64,000 bases of DNA from PFJX01 sp040757575 (GTDB lineage: Bacteria; Pseudomonadota; Gammaproteobacteria; Burkholderiales; Thiobacillaceae): positions 175,593-239,592 of the forward strand of contig JBFLXA010000004.1 in NCBI GenBank assembly GCA_040757575.1. Direction: 5' to 3'. The position numbers were made by a program, and so were the translations under genes. Below, one piece after another: positions 8,592 to 15,786 of the stretch (position 1 is its first letter; each line of letters opens with the position of its first letter). Under the pieces are notes generated by a model. That model was not told where the DNA came from and made no database searches. It saw nothing but the letters and a program-made list of their open reading frames with translations.

Positions 8592-8859
8592 TCGTTCGTC
8601 CGCGTTCAAGCGCGATTTCAAGCGCGAGGCCAAGGGACAGCACCGTGCCACGCTCGATGACGCGCTCAAGCCGGTGCTGCTCGCGCTGGCGACCGATCAG
8701 CCGTTGGACGCGCGCCACCGCGACCATGATCTTTCCGGCGATTGGGCGGGCTACCGCGAGTGCCACATCAAGCCCGACCTGCTGCTGATTTACCGCAAGT
8801 CCGATTCCGACACTCTGCGACTGGCGCGGCTTGGCTCGCATAGCGAGCTTTTCGGCTGA
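8578..8859 (+). CDS. YafQ-like type II toxin (mRNA interferase)
   Basis: A 93-residue RelE-superfamily toxin of the YafQ branch, expected to cut mRNA at the ribosome. It begins MRTIDRSSAFKRDFKR. Conserved YafQ positions are present: LDARHRDHDLSGDWAGYREC with its histidines and Asp-Trp, CHIKPDLLLIYRK, and the final GSHSELF with the catalytic His and Phe. The length is normal and there are no frame disruptions, so the toxin is probably active. Translation is coupled to the antitoxin by overlap. Confidence 0.9.
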   Translation: MRTIDRSSAFKRDFKREAKGQHRATLDDALKPVLLALATDQPLDARHRDHDLSGDWAGYRECHIKPDLLLIYRKSDSDTLRLARLGSHSELFG

Positions 8860-8959
8860 CGCCAGCCGTCAGATGGTGGCGGCGACACGACCGTTAGCCA
8901 CTGGCCGGAAAAATCTGGGGTTCCGGCTTAAGTCGGTTCGCTGTTCCAATGCGCCGCCC

Positions 8960-9050
8960 TGTCCGTAAAACGATCATTAGCCGGTCAAGCCGGACATTGT
9001 CCGGCAACATGCTTGTTTAATGGGTTGTCGGACATTAAGATAGGCGGACG
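8960..9050 (+). other. Candidate res (resolution) site
   Basis: Between yafQ and the resolvase lie spaced TGTCCG/CGGACA-type half-sites. One pair (TGTCCGTAA...TTAGCCGGTCA) spans exactly 28 bp at 8960-8987, the usual length of a resolvase crossover site. A second pair spans 37 bp at 8998-9034, and a third begins at 9026. A perfect 17-bp palindrome, GCCGGACATTGTCCGGC, sits at 8989-9005. Position and form fit cointegrate resolution by the adjacent serine resolvase and probable self-regulation. Confidence 0.65.
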
Positions 9051-9074
9051 GAAATGCGGACAAAAGGGGCGGCA

Positions 9075-9647
9075 ATGGCACTGATCGGCTATGCGCGGGT
9101 ATCGACGGAGAGTCAGCACGTCGATTTACAGAAAGACGCGCTGCGCAAGGCGGGCTGCGAGCGGGTATTTGAGGACATCATCAGCGGCGCGAAAAAAGAG
9201 CGGCAAGGTCTGGATGCAGCGCTGGCCTATTTGCGCGAAGGTGATGCCCTCGTCGTGTGGAAACTCGACCGCTTAGGCCGCTCGATGGTTCACTTGGTCA
9301 ATACCGTGCAAGGCTTGGCCGCACGCGGTGTCGGCCTCAAGGTGCTAACGGGACAAGGCGCAGCTATCGACACCACCACGGCCCCCGGCAAGCTGGTCTT
9401 CGGGATTTTTGCGGCCCTCGCCGAGTTTGAGCGCGACCTGATCCGCGAGCGCACCAAAGCTGGGTTGACCGCTGCTGCCGCACGCGGTCGCAAGGGCGGG
9501 CGCAAGCCGGTCGTCACCGCAGACAAGCTACAGCGGGCGCGGGAGCACATCGCAAACGGGCTGAACGTCCGCGAGGCCGCCACGCGGCTTAAGGTGAGCA
9601 AGACGGCTCTATACGCTGCGCTGCAAAGCGGGAGCGAGCAACGATGA
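9075..9647 (+). CDS. Serine resolvase (TniR/Tn3 type)
   Basis: A 190-residue small serine recombinase. The catalytic domain starts MALIGYARVSTESQHVDLQ, with the nucleophilic Ser in RVS. It continues through DALVVWKLDRLGRSMVHL (the active-site arginines) and a long helix ending in AEFERDLIRERTKAGL. The C-terminus has a helix-turn-helix (NVREAATRLKVSKTALYAAL). It should resolve cointegrates at the res site just upstream. The ATG at 9075 is chosen because it begins at the conserved domain and follows a GGGGCGG ribosome site; an ATG at 9054 is possible. The stop overlaps the next ORF by 4 bases. Confidence 0.93.
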   Translation: MALIGYARVSTESQHVDLQKDALRKAGCERVFEDIISGAKKERQGLDAALAYLREGDALVVWKLDRLGRSMVHLVNTVQGLAARGVGLKVLTGQGAAIDTTTAPGKLVFGIFAALAEFERDLIRERTKAGLTAAAARGRKGGRKPVVTADKLQRAREHIANGLNVREAATRLKVSKTALYAALQSGSEQR

Positions 9648-10027
9648 GCCGCAAGCCAAGCAGCGCCTTCGTCAAGACCAGAAAAGGCTTTTGCTACCTC
9701 ACGGTCAAGGTCGGCAGAAGCAATTACAACATCATGCGCATTCGCAATTACACGCTTGAGCCGCAGGATAAGCGCGACATGCGCCGGTTGTATCCCGACT
9801 ATCTCTTCGACTGGAAGAAGATCGGCCAGCAGCTTGCCGAAAAGAGGGAGGTATGCCGAGCCTACCGCTCCAAGCGTCAAGCGCCCCGGAGTGCCGAACG
9901 CACACCAGAGCCGTTCGTCATGGTGTCCTATGACCCAAGGACGCGCACGGTCTACGCTTCTGACGCTTGCGATTCAATGGCATTGCTTGACGCCGTTCTG
10001 CACATGGAACGCGCCCGCAAGAAGTAG
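9644..10027 (+). CDS. Uncharacterised protein of the Tn402-like element
   Basis: A 127-residue basic protein that I do not recognise. It starts 4 bases inside the resolvase gene (ATGA overlap), so the two are probably translated together. It is rich in Arg and Lys and has several aromatic residues (YNIMRIRNYT, RRLYPDYLFDWKKIGQQL). A short acid-containing C-terminal helix ends LDAVLHMERARKK. No signal peptide, membrane span or Cys motif is seen. Its place inside the element suggests cargo or an accessory factor for resolution or transposition, but this is only inference. It ends 35 bases before the right terminal repeat. Confidence 0.7.
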   Translation: MSRKPSSAFVKTRKGFCYLTVKVGRSNYNIMRIRNYTLEPQDKRDMRRLYPDYLFDWKKIGQQLAEKREVCRAYRSKRQAPRSAERTPEPFVMVSYDPRTRTVYASDACDSMALLDAVLHMERARKK

Positions 10028-10062
10028 TCCCGACAGGCAGTGCAGCCGACTCCTGATATTCC

Positions 10063-10087
10063 GTGCAGTCGCCTTCAGAAAATGACA
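10063..10087 (-). repeat. Right terminal inverted repeat (IRt-like)
   Basis: 25 bp which, read from the outside, begins TGTCATTTTCTGAAGG and ends CGACTGCAC, with two differences from the left end. It is followed by the target duplication CTCTA (10088-10092). A direct inner repeat lies at 10040-10056, the spacing seen at Tn402 t ends. Confidence 0.92.
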
Positions 10088-10109
10088 CTCTACCCGGAGA
10101 GGGTCTGCA

Positions 10110-10748
10110 ATGAATGAAGCAGACTTGCCGGAACAGGTGGCCGCCTGTGCCCGGAGAAGCGTGGCCCTGGGCTTGAACCAGGGGGCCTCCGGAAATGTGA
10201 GCGCCCGCTCACAGGACGGACTTGTCATCACCCCCTCCGGCCGGGATATGAGCGGGCTCAGCGCCCGGGACATGGTGCCCCTGGACTGGGATGGCCGCCC
10301 CCCCGAGGGCTTGAAGCCCTCCAGCGAATGGCGTTTCCACCGGGACATCTACGCCGCTTTCCCGGCGGCCCGGGCGGTGGTCCACGCCCATTCCCCCTTT
10401 GCCGTGGCCCTGGCCTGCCTGCGCCGGGACATCCCGGCCTTTCATTACATGGTGGCCCTGGCGGGAGGCACGGACATTCGTTGTGCCGGCTACGCCACCT
10501 TCGGCACCCAGGCCTTGTCGGACGGGGTGATCGCCGCCCTGCAAGGGCGCCGGGCCTGCCTCATGGCCAACCACGGCCTGGTGGCCTGGGGGTCGAACCC
10601 GGAACGGGCCCTGGCCCTAGCGGTGGAAGTGGAGGCCCTGTGCGGCCAGTACCTGCGTTGCCTGCAAGTGGGGGAGCCGGTGCTGCTGACGGATGCGGAA
10701 ATGGCCGAGGTGCTGGAGCGGTTCCGGAACTACGGCGCCGGGGCATGA
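10110..10748 (+). CDS. Class II aldolase, probable DHAP-shunt Ald2
   Basis: A 212-residue zinc-dependent class II (AraD/FucA) aldolase. Visible are the phosphate-binding loops NQGASGNVS and TPSGRDMSGL, the metal-binding AVVHAHSPFAVAL with paired histidines, and the later MANHGLVAWG histidine. Beside mtnA, the likely role is the DHAP shunt known from Rhodospirillum rubrum and pathogenic E. coli. There Ald2 splits methylthioribulose-1-phosphate into DHAP and a methylthio-aldehyde. A plain fuculose-phosphate-like aldolase or MtnB dehydratase cannot be excluded. The original start overlapped the mtnA stop; the Tn402-like element now separates them by about 2 kb. The GGAGAGGG ribosome site survived the insertion. 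Confidence 0.82.
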   Translation: MNEADLPEQVAACARRSVALGLNQGASGNVSARSQDGLVITPSGRDMSGLSARDMVPLDWDGRPPEGLKPSSEWRFHRDIYAAFPAARAVVHAHSPFAVALACLRRDIPAFHYMVALAGGTDIRCAGYATFGTQALSDGVIAALQGRRACLMANHGLVAWGSNPERALALAVEVEALCGQYLRCLQVGEPVLLTDAEMAEVLERFRNYGAGA

Positions 10749-10758
10749 AAGGCTGAGG

Positions 10759-11970
10759 ATGCGTTTGCTGTTCAAGCTGGTCCTGGCCCTGACCCTGCTC
10801 ATGGCGGGCCTGGCCTTCATGGTGGCCCTGGCCACCTCGCCGCAGCCGGACCCGGCCGGAGGCCCGAGGCTTTCCATGGCGGACATGGTGCGGGCCCAGA
10901 AGCTTTGGCAGCGGCTGGGGGTCAGGCATATGCAGGAAGGCCAGCGCCGGGCGGTGCTGCTCACCGGCGAGGACCTGGCACTGGGGCTGGGGTATGGCGC
11001 CAAGCGGCTGGGTCTGGCCGGGGCCACGGCCCGGCTTGGAGACCAGGGGCTGACCGTACGTTTGGCGGTGCCGGTGCCCGGCTTGCCCGTCAAACGCTAT
11101 TTCAATATCCAGGCCCGGTTCGTGCAGTCCGAATCCATGCTGGTGCCTGACCAGTTGAAGGTCGGCAATGTCCCCTTGCCGGCGGTCCCGACCTTCCGTC
11201 TGCTGGGCTGGGGCCTGGCCCGGTCGGCCTATGGGGCTCAGTACCAGGTTGCCCGGGACATGTTGCAGGAGGCCCGGCTGGGACCCAACCGGCTGATCCT
11301 GGTGTTCGTCTGGCACCGGGCGGCGCTGGAACGGGCGGTAGGTGCAGGCATGGGCTTGCAGGAAGAATCGCTGGAAACCTACCGTAAGCTGGTGCGCGCC
11401 TACGAGGGCCGGGAGTTTGCCCCGCTCCTGGGACAGGTCATGGCCCTGGCCCAGGAACGCTCCCGCCTGCTGGACCCGATGGCGGAAAACCGGGCGGCCC
11501 TGGCGGCCCTGGCGGAGCGGACCCTGGGTACCCGCCTGGGGCCGGGGCGTTATGCAGGGAGAGGCAGTCTGCGACTTGCCGGGCGGGTGGATTTTGCCCA
11601 GCACGTGGCCCTGTCCGCTTTCCTGGCGGCCACCCAGGGGGGACAGTTTTCCAACATGGCGGGGTTGTACAAGGAAGTGGCCGATACCCGGGGCGGCAGC
11701 GGGTTTTCCTTCAACGACCTGGCCGCCGACCGGGCGGGGGCCTATCTGGGCCAGCAGGCGGTGGCATCGCCCTATGCCGCGGAACAGGTACAGGCCCGCC
11801 TGGCCGGGGTGGTCCGCCCCGAGGTGTTCTTTCCCAGGGTGGACGATCTGCCGGAGTTCCTTTCCCCGGGGGCCTTCCGGGCCCGGTACGGCAGCGTGGG
11901 TTCGCCGGGCTATCAGGCCATGGTGGCTAAGATCGACGCCCGTATCCGGGCCTTGCCCTTGTACCGCTGA
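10759..11970 (+). CDS. Conserved hypothetical exported or anchored protein
   Basis: A protein of about 403 residues that I cannot assign to a family. It starts with a hydrophobic segment (LLFKLVLALTLLMAGLAFMVALA), either a signal anchor or an uncleaved signal peptide, followed by a large soluble domain. That domain contains YFNIQARFVQSESMLVPDQLKVGNVPLP, which looks like paired beta strands of a lipid- or pilotin-like fold. A later part has RVDFAQHVALSAFLAATQGGQFSNMAGLYKEVADTRGGSGFSFNDLAADRAG, resembling a degraded lytic or metalloprotease-like helix but without clear catalytic residues. It lies 10 bases after the aldolase and is probably in its operon. The ATG at 10759 begins the hydrophobic segment. 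Confidence 0.65.
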   Translation: MRLLFKLVLALTLLMAGLAFMVALATSPQPDPAGGPRLSMADMVRAQKLWQRLGVRHMQEGQRRAVLLTGEDLALGLGYGAKRLGLAGATARLGDQGLTVRLAVPVPGLPVKRYFNIQARFVQSESMLVPDQLKVGNVPLPAVPTFRLLGWGLARSAYGAQYQVARDMLQEARLGPNRLILVFVWHRAALERAVGAGMGLQEESLETYRKLVRAYEGREFAPLLGQVMALAQERSRLLDPMAENRAALAALAERTLGTRLGPGRYAGRGSLRLAGRVDFAQHVALSAFLAATQGGQFSNMAGLYKEVADTRGGSGFSFNDLAADRAGAYLGQQAVASPYAAEQVQARLAGVVRPEVFFPRVDDLPEFLSPGAFRARYGSVGSPGYQAMVAKIDARIRALPLYR

Positions 11971-11986
11971 AGCCCGTTTAGGCTTC
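11969..11986 (+). terminator. Hairpin between convergent genes
   Basis: A perfect 6-bp stem, GAAGCC/GGCTTC with a 6-base loop, fills the 16-base gap between two convergent genes. There is no T run, so it is at best a weak or Rho-assisted bidirectional terminator. Confidence 0.4.
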
Positions 11987-12457
11987 TCAGGCGTGGATGA
12001 CCAGGGGCGCCAGGAAAAGCTGGATGATCAGCAGGATGCCCAGGCTCAGGTTGACGCCCACCAGCATGCGGATGCGGTTCAGTGCTGCCGCGCCCACGGG
12101 CCAGTCCTGGGCAGTCACGGCCCGCTTTAGGGCGGCGAAGGGCACGAAGTAGAGGAAGGCGAAAATGAGGGCCATGAGATAGCCGATGGCCAGCATGACA
12201 TGGATCTGCACGGGCACCGCTCCCATGCCGCCCATGTGCACCACCAGGATCTGGCCGGAGCCCACCAGGACGACGATGCAGCCCCACACCCAGGGGAAGA
12301 AACGGCCGAATACTGCCCGCCAGAGGCCCAGGCGCAAGGCCGGCTGCTCCAGGGTGGCAATGGCAGCGGGGCGCAGGCACTGGTGAGCAAAGAACATGCC
12401 CCCGATCCAGATGATGCTGGCCAGCAGGTGCAGGAGGGTGAGGATGTGGAAGGTCAT
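11987..12457 (-). CDS. CopD-like membrane protein
   Basis: A four-helix inner-membrane protein of 156 residues. It begins MTFHILTLLHLLASIIWIGGMFFAHQCLRP, the typical CopD/YebZ-type start in which the His and Trp-Ile-Gly-Gly-Met stretch is conserved. A second conserved histidine is in QIHVMLAIGYLMALIF. Members are linked to copper handling or to haem-binding membrane subunits; no copper genes are adjacent. The ATG at 12457 matches the family start. The gene is convergent with the hypothetical at 10759 and lies downstream of nrdJ on the same strand. Confidence 0.78.
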   Translation of the reverse strand: MTFHILTLLHLLASIIWIGGMFFAHQCLRPAAIATLEQPALRLGLWRAVFGRFFPWVWGCIVVLVGSGQILVVHMGGMGAVPVQIHVMLAIGYLMALIFAFLYFVPFAALKRAVTAQDWPVGAAALNRIRMLVGVNLSLGILLIIQLFLAPLVIHA

Positions 12458-12584
12458 GGGCGGTTCCGGAAGCGTGGGGTGGAAGGATTCTAGCTGCACT
12501 TGGGGGGAACCCGGACGGGCTACGCTTCTCCGGGCCCCGGTTGGGGGAGCCTGGAGGAGGCAGAAGGCCGAGTCCGGGGCAGCC

Positions 12585-15473
12585 TCAGCCGCAGGCCCCC
12601 ACGGCACCGCAGGCGGTGCAGAAATCGCAGCCGTCCTTCTTGATCACCGTGTCGTTGCCGCATTCCTTGCAGGTCCTGCCCTTGATCACCGTGGCGGCCT
12701 CGCCAGCCGGGGCGGGCAGGGCGGGGCTTTGCAGGATGCCCATTTCCTTCACCGGCAGGCCGTCTTCGGTGAGGATGCCCAGCAGGGCGTAACGGTGGAT
12801 GATGAGTCGCGCCATATAGGCCACGGTGGAAGGCCAGGTGGCCTGTTTGCCGGAGCCAGGCAGGAAGGCCATGAAGTCCCCCAGGGGTTCCGGGTAGTCC
12901 ACCAGCTTCCTGAGCTTCATGCCGATCCAGGCCGGGTCCATGACCCGCATGTCCAGGGACAGGAGCTTGCACAGCCCGTCCAGGGCCCGGGGGTAGTCGC
13001 CGGACAGCCAGACGGAATAGGGCCGGGTGACGCCGTCCGGCAGGGTGATTTCCTTCAGGCCCAGGACGAAGTCGTCGCCGGTGTGGGGGTTGTAGATGTC
13101 CACCGTCCAGGACAGGGTGCCGGAGGGGCCAGTCTTGGGTTCCTTGCGGGAGAAGAGTGCGTCCAGCAGGGCTGAATCCCCTTCGCCATCCCCTTCCAGG
13201 GCGTGCAGTTCATCCAGGCGCCAGCGCAGCAACTGGGCCATGGCCGCCACCTGGCTGGGCATGGGGCGGGGCTCGCCGTCGGGGGGGAAGGGAATGACAC
13301 AGGCGTCGTCCCCCCGGGTGCGGGCCAGGGTGTCCAGCTTCAGTTTCAGCCAGCCCCGGTCGTTGGCACGCATGTCCATGGACAGGGTCTTGGCCACAGC
13401 CCCCAGGCCCCGGGGTTGTTCGGCGCCGTTCACCCAGACTTCGAAGGGCCGGGCCCGGCCGTCGGTTTCGGTGTGGCCCACGAACAGGGCAAAGCTGCCA
13501 TGCTGGTTTTCCAGCATGTAGCTCCAGGCCGGGTTGCCGCCGGGCAGCTTGGGCCGTCCGGGCCATTTCAGGCTTTCCAGAACCGGGGCGGGCAGGGCCT
13601 TGATCTCGATGCGGCGGTTCACGTCCGAGAGTTCGAAATCCTGGGGGGAGGCGGCTTGGGGCGCGGGTTTCTCGCTGGCGGCCTCGTTGCCCGTGGACAG
13701 CACGCTGCCCAGCACCGCATTGGGCCGGTAGGTGGCCAGGCCCTTCAGGCCCGCCTTCCAGGCGGCGAAGTAGAGGCCTTCGAAGTCGGTGTAGGGGTAG
13801 TCGGCGGGGACGTTTACGGTCTTCGAGATGGCGCTGTCCACGTAAGGCGCCACCGCCGCCACCATGTCCATGTGGGCCAGGGCGGAGATCTCAAGCGCCG
13901 TCACGAAAGCGGGTGGCAGTTGAGTGACATCCCCCCCCTGTTCGCGATACAGGCGCCAGGCGTGGTCCTCCACCTGGTATTCCTTCCAGCCCCCGTCCGG
14001 TTCCCGCTTCTTGCGGGTATAGGCCCAGGAGAAGGGGGGCTCGATGCCGTTGCTGGCATTGTCGGCGAAGGCCAGGGAAATGGTGCCCGTGGGGGCGATG
14101 GACAAGAGGTGGGAGTTGCGCAGGCCGTGGGCGCGAATTTCCGACTTTAGTTCTTCCGGCAGGCGGGAGGCGAAGTTGCCGCCCGCCAGGTACAGGTCGG
14201 CATTGAACAGGGGAAAGGGCCCCCGCTCCCTGGCCAGTTCCACCGAGGCCCGGTAACTGTTGTCCCGCATGAAGGCGGAAACCCGGGTGGCAAAGGCCCG
14301 GGCCTCCGGGGTGTCGTAGCGCAGGTTCAGCATGGCCAGGGCGTCCCCCAGGCCGGTGAAGCCCAGACCCACCCGGCGCTTGTTGTGGGCTTCCTTCTTC
14401 TGCTTGTCCAGGGGCCAGGCGGTCAGGTCCAGCACGTTGTCCAGGGCCCGTACGCAGACCGGCAGCACCTTGGCCAGGCCGTCGAAGTCGAAGCTGGCGT
14501 GGTCCGTGAAGGCCTGGGTGACGAAGCGGGTGAGGTTCACCGAACCCAGGCAGCAGCAGCCGTAGGGCGGTAACGGTTGCTCGCCGCATGGATTGGTGGC
14601 CTCGATGGTCTCGCAGTAGCCCAGGTTGTTGTCCCGGTTGATACGGTCGATGAACAGCACCCCGGGTTCGGCGTGGTCGTAGGTGGAGGCCATGATCTGG
14701 GTCCACAGGTCCCGGGCCCGGAGCTTGCGGTAGACCCACAGGCCGTCCTGGCCCGCGTCCTTGCGCTGATAGGCGCCGGCGGCCATCTGTTCGGCGCCGG
14801 GCTGGGCGGCGTGCACCAGTTCCACTTCGCCGTCCGCTTCCACCGCCTGCATGAAGGCGTCGGTGAGTCCCACGGAGATGTTGAAGTTCTTCAGGTCACC
14901 CTGGTCCTTGGCGTGGATGAACAGCTCGATGTCCGGGTGGTCACAGCGCATCACGCCCATCTGGGCCCCCCGACGGCTGCCGGCGGATTCCACCGTCTCG
15001 CAGGAGCGGTCGAACACCCGCATGTAGGACACGGGGCCGCTGGCCCGGGACTGGGTGCCCTTCACCAGGGCGCCCCTGGGGCGGATGGGGGAGAAGTCGT
15101 AGCCCACACCGCCGCCCCGGCGCATGGTCTCGGCGGCTTCCTCCAGGGCGACGTAGATGCCAGGCCGGCCCCCCACGTCCCCGGAGATGGCGTCTCCCAC
15201 TGGCTGCACGAAGCAGTTGATGAGGGTGGCCGCCAGTTCCGTGCCGGCGGCGGAGTTGATGCGGCCGGCGGGGATGAAGCCCGCTTCCATGGCGGCGAAG
15301 AACTGGCGTTCCCATTTCGCCCGGTCTGCCTTCTTTTCTACCGATGCCAGGGCCCGGGCTACCCGGGCGCGTACGTCGGTGACATTCCGCTCGTCCCCCT
15401 TGGCGTACTTTTCCAGCAGCACTTCGCTGGAAATGGCCTGGTCGGTGAGCTCGGGGAACAAGGCTTCCTGCAT
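12585..15473 (-). CDS. nrdJ: Adenosylcobalamin-dependent class II ribonucleotide reductase
   Basis: A 962-residue enzyme reducing ribonucleotides to deoxyribonucleotides with coenzyme B12, usable with or without oxygen. Visible are the redox Cys87 in LINCFVQPV, the substrate-site N294-PCGEQ (Cys296, Glu298), PTGTISLAFADNASNGIEPPF and a late C-terminal Cys cluster CKECGNDTVIKKDGCDFC. Between about residues 620 and 920 there are two related TSCPD-like segments (RPFEVWVNG...LSMDMRAN and RPYSVWLSG...LSLDMRVM), an internal duplication. The ATG follows an AGGAGC ribosome site. Two NrdR-box-like palindromes lie 19-65 bases upstream. No cobalamin riboswitch was recognised. Confidence 0.95.
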   Translation of the reverse strand: MQEALFPELTDQAISSEVLLEKYAKGDERNVTDVRARVARALASVEKKADRAKWERQFFAAMEAGFIPAGRINSAAGTELAATLINCFVQPVGDAISGDVGGRPGIYVALEEAAETMRRGGGVGYDFSPIRPRGALVKGTQSRASGPVSYMRVFDRSCETVESAGSRRGAQMGVMRCDHPDIELFIHAKDQGDLKNFNISVGLTDAFMQAVEADGEVELVHAAQPGAEQMAAGAYQRKDAGQDGLWVYRKLRARDLWTQIMASTYDHAEPGVLFIDRINRDNNLGYCETIEATNPCGEQPLPPYGCCCLGSVNLTRFVTQAFTDHASFDFDGLAKVLPVCVRALDNVLDLTAWPLDKQKKEAHNKRRVGLGFTGLGDALAMLNLRYDTPEARAFATRVSAFMRDNSYRASVELARERGPFPLFNADLYLAGGNFASRLPEELKSEIRAHGLRNSHLLSIAPTGTISLAFADNASNGIEPPFSWAYTRKKREPDGGWKEYQVEDHAWRLYREQGGDVTQLPPAFVTALEISALAHMDMVAAVAPYVDSAISKTVNVPADYPYTDFEGLYFAAWKAGLKGLATYRPNAVLGSVLSTGNEAASEKPAPQAASPQDFELSDVNRRIEIKALPAPVLESLKWPGRPKLPGGNPAWSYMLENQHGSFALFVGHTETDGRARPFEVWVNGAEQPRGLGAVAKTLSMDMRANDRGWLKLKLDTLARTRGDDACVIPFPPDGEPRPMPSQVAAMAQLLRWRLDELHALEGDGEGDSALLDALFSRKEPKTGPSGTLSWTVDIYNPHTGDDFVLGLKEITLPDGVTRPYSVWLSGDYPRALDGLCKLLSLDMRVMDPAWIGMKLRKLVDYPEPLGDFMAFLPGSGKQATWPSTVAYMARLIIHRYALLGILTEDGLPVKEMGILQSPALPAPAGEAATVIKGRTCKECGNDTVIKKDGCDFCTACGAVGACG

Positions 15474-15491
15474 GGGGGGCTCCTGGTGTTT

Positions 15492-15538
15492 TCGCTATGG
15501 GTAGTGTCCAGAGAACAAGCTAGCACCATATGTGGTGT
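15492..15538 (-). promoter_or_regulatory. Tandem NrdR-box-like operators of nrdJ
   Basis: Two 16-bp sites resemble the NrdR consensus ACACWATATATWGTGT: GCACCATATGTGGTGT at 15523-15538 (12 of 16) and TCGCTATGGGTAGTGT at 15492-15507 (11 of 16). They are 31 bp apart, about three helical turns, the spacing typical of paired NrdR boxes. NrdR represses ribonucleotide reductase genes in response to ATP and dATP. The upstream site ends 15 bases from the MITE-like insertion. Confidence 0.65.
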
Positions 15539-15552
15539 TATGCCAGGTTAAA

Positions 15553-15786
15553 CCTAGAAAAAGCAGTTGACCGCTCTTTCTCTCTTGAAATCCCTTGCGA
15601 ATGCAGGATTTTATCGCTTCGACCACGCTCACCAACTGGGTGCGCCCGCTACACGGCCGATGGCACGATTTCCGGGTCGCCTGGCTGCGTTGCTCTTCGT
15701 TGCAGGGGGCGGCCATGCGCCTCATCGCGCCTTGCCAGACAACCCGGAAACCGCACCCTCAACCGTGTCCAACTGCTTTTTCTAGG
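15553..15786 (+). mobile_element. MITE-like element inserted at the 3' end of xthA
   Basis: A 234-bp element with perfect 17-bp terminal inverted repeats, CCTAGAAAAAGCAGTTG at 15553-15569 and its complement at 15770-15786. It is flanked by the 5-bp duplication TTAAA (15548-15552, 15787-15791). It has no transposase. The inner part forms a further imperfect hairpin (TTTCCGGGTCGCCTGGC against GCCAGACAACCCGGAAA). Removing it with one duplication restores an xthA end reading EFNLA and a TAA stop. Confidence 0.85.

Larger units (their letters stand above)
8115..10087 (+). mobile_element. Non-autonomous Tn402/Tn5053-family element with toxin-antitoxin cargo
   Basis: A 1,973-bp element. The 25-bp terminal inverted repeats (8115-8139 and 10063-10087) begin TGTCATTTTC, end GACTGCAC, and match each other at 23 of 25 positions. 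They match the IRi/IRt ends known from Tn402 and class 1 integrons. It is flanked by the perfect 5-bp duplication CTCTA at 8110-8114 and 10088-10092, the usual duplication length for this family. Subterminal GTGCAGCCGACT repeats lie at 8165-8182 (inverted relative to the left end) and 10040-10056 (direct relative to the right end), as at the i and t ends of Tn402. It carries relB-yafQ, a res site, a serine resolvase and an unknown ORF. The transposition genes tniA, tniB and tniQ are absent, so movement would need a helper element. Confidence 0.93.

Noticed and set aside
8115..10087. An integron (attI, integrase or gene cassettes) inside the Tn402-like element
   Set aside because: The ends match integron IRi/IRt, but there is no integrase gene or attC-like site; the recombinase is a small serine resolvase.
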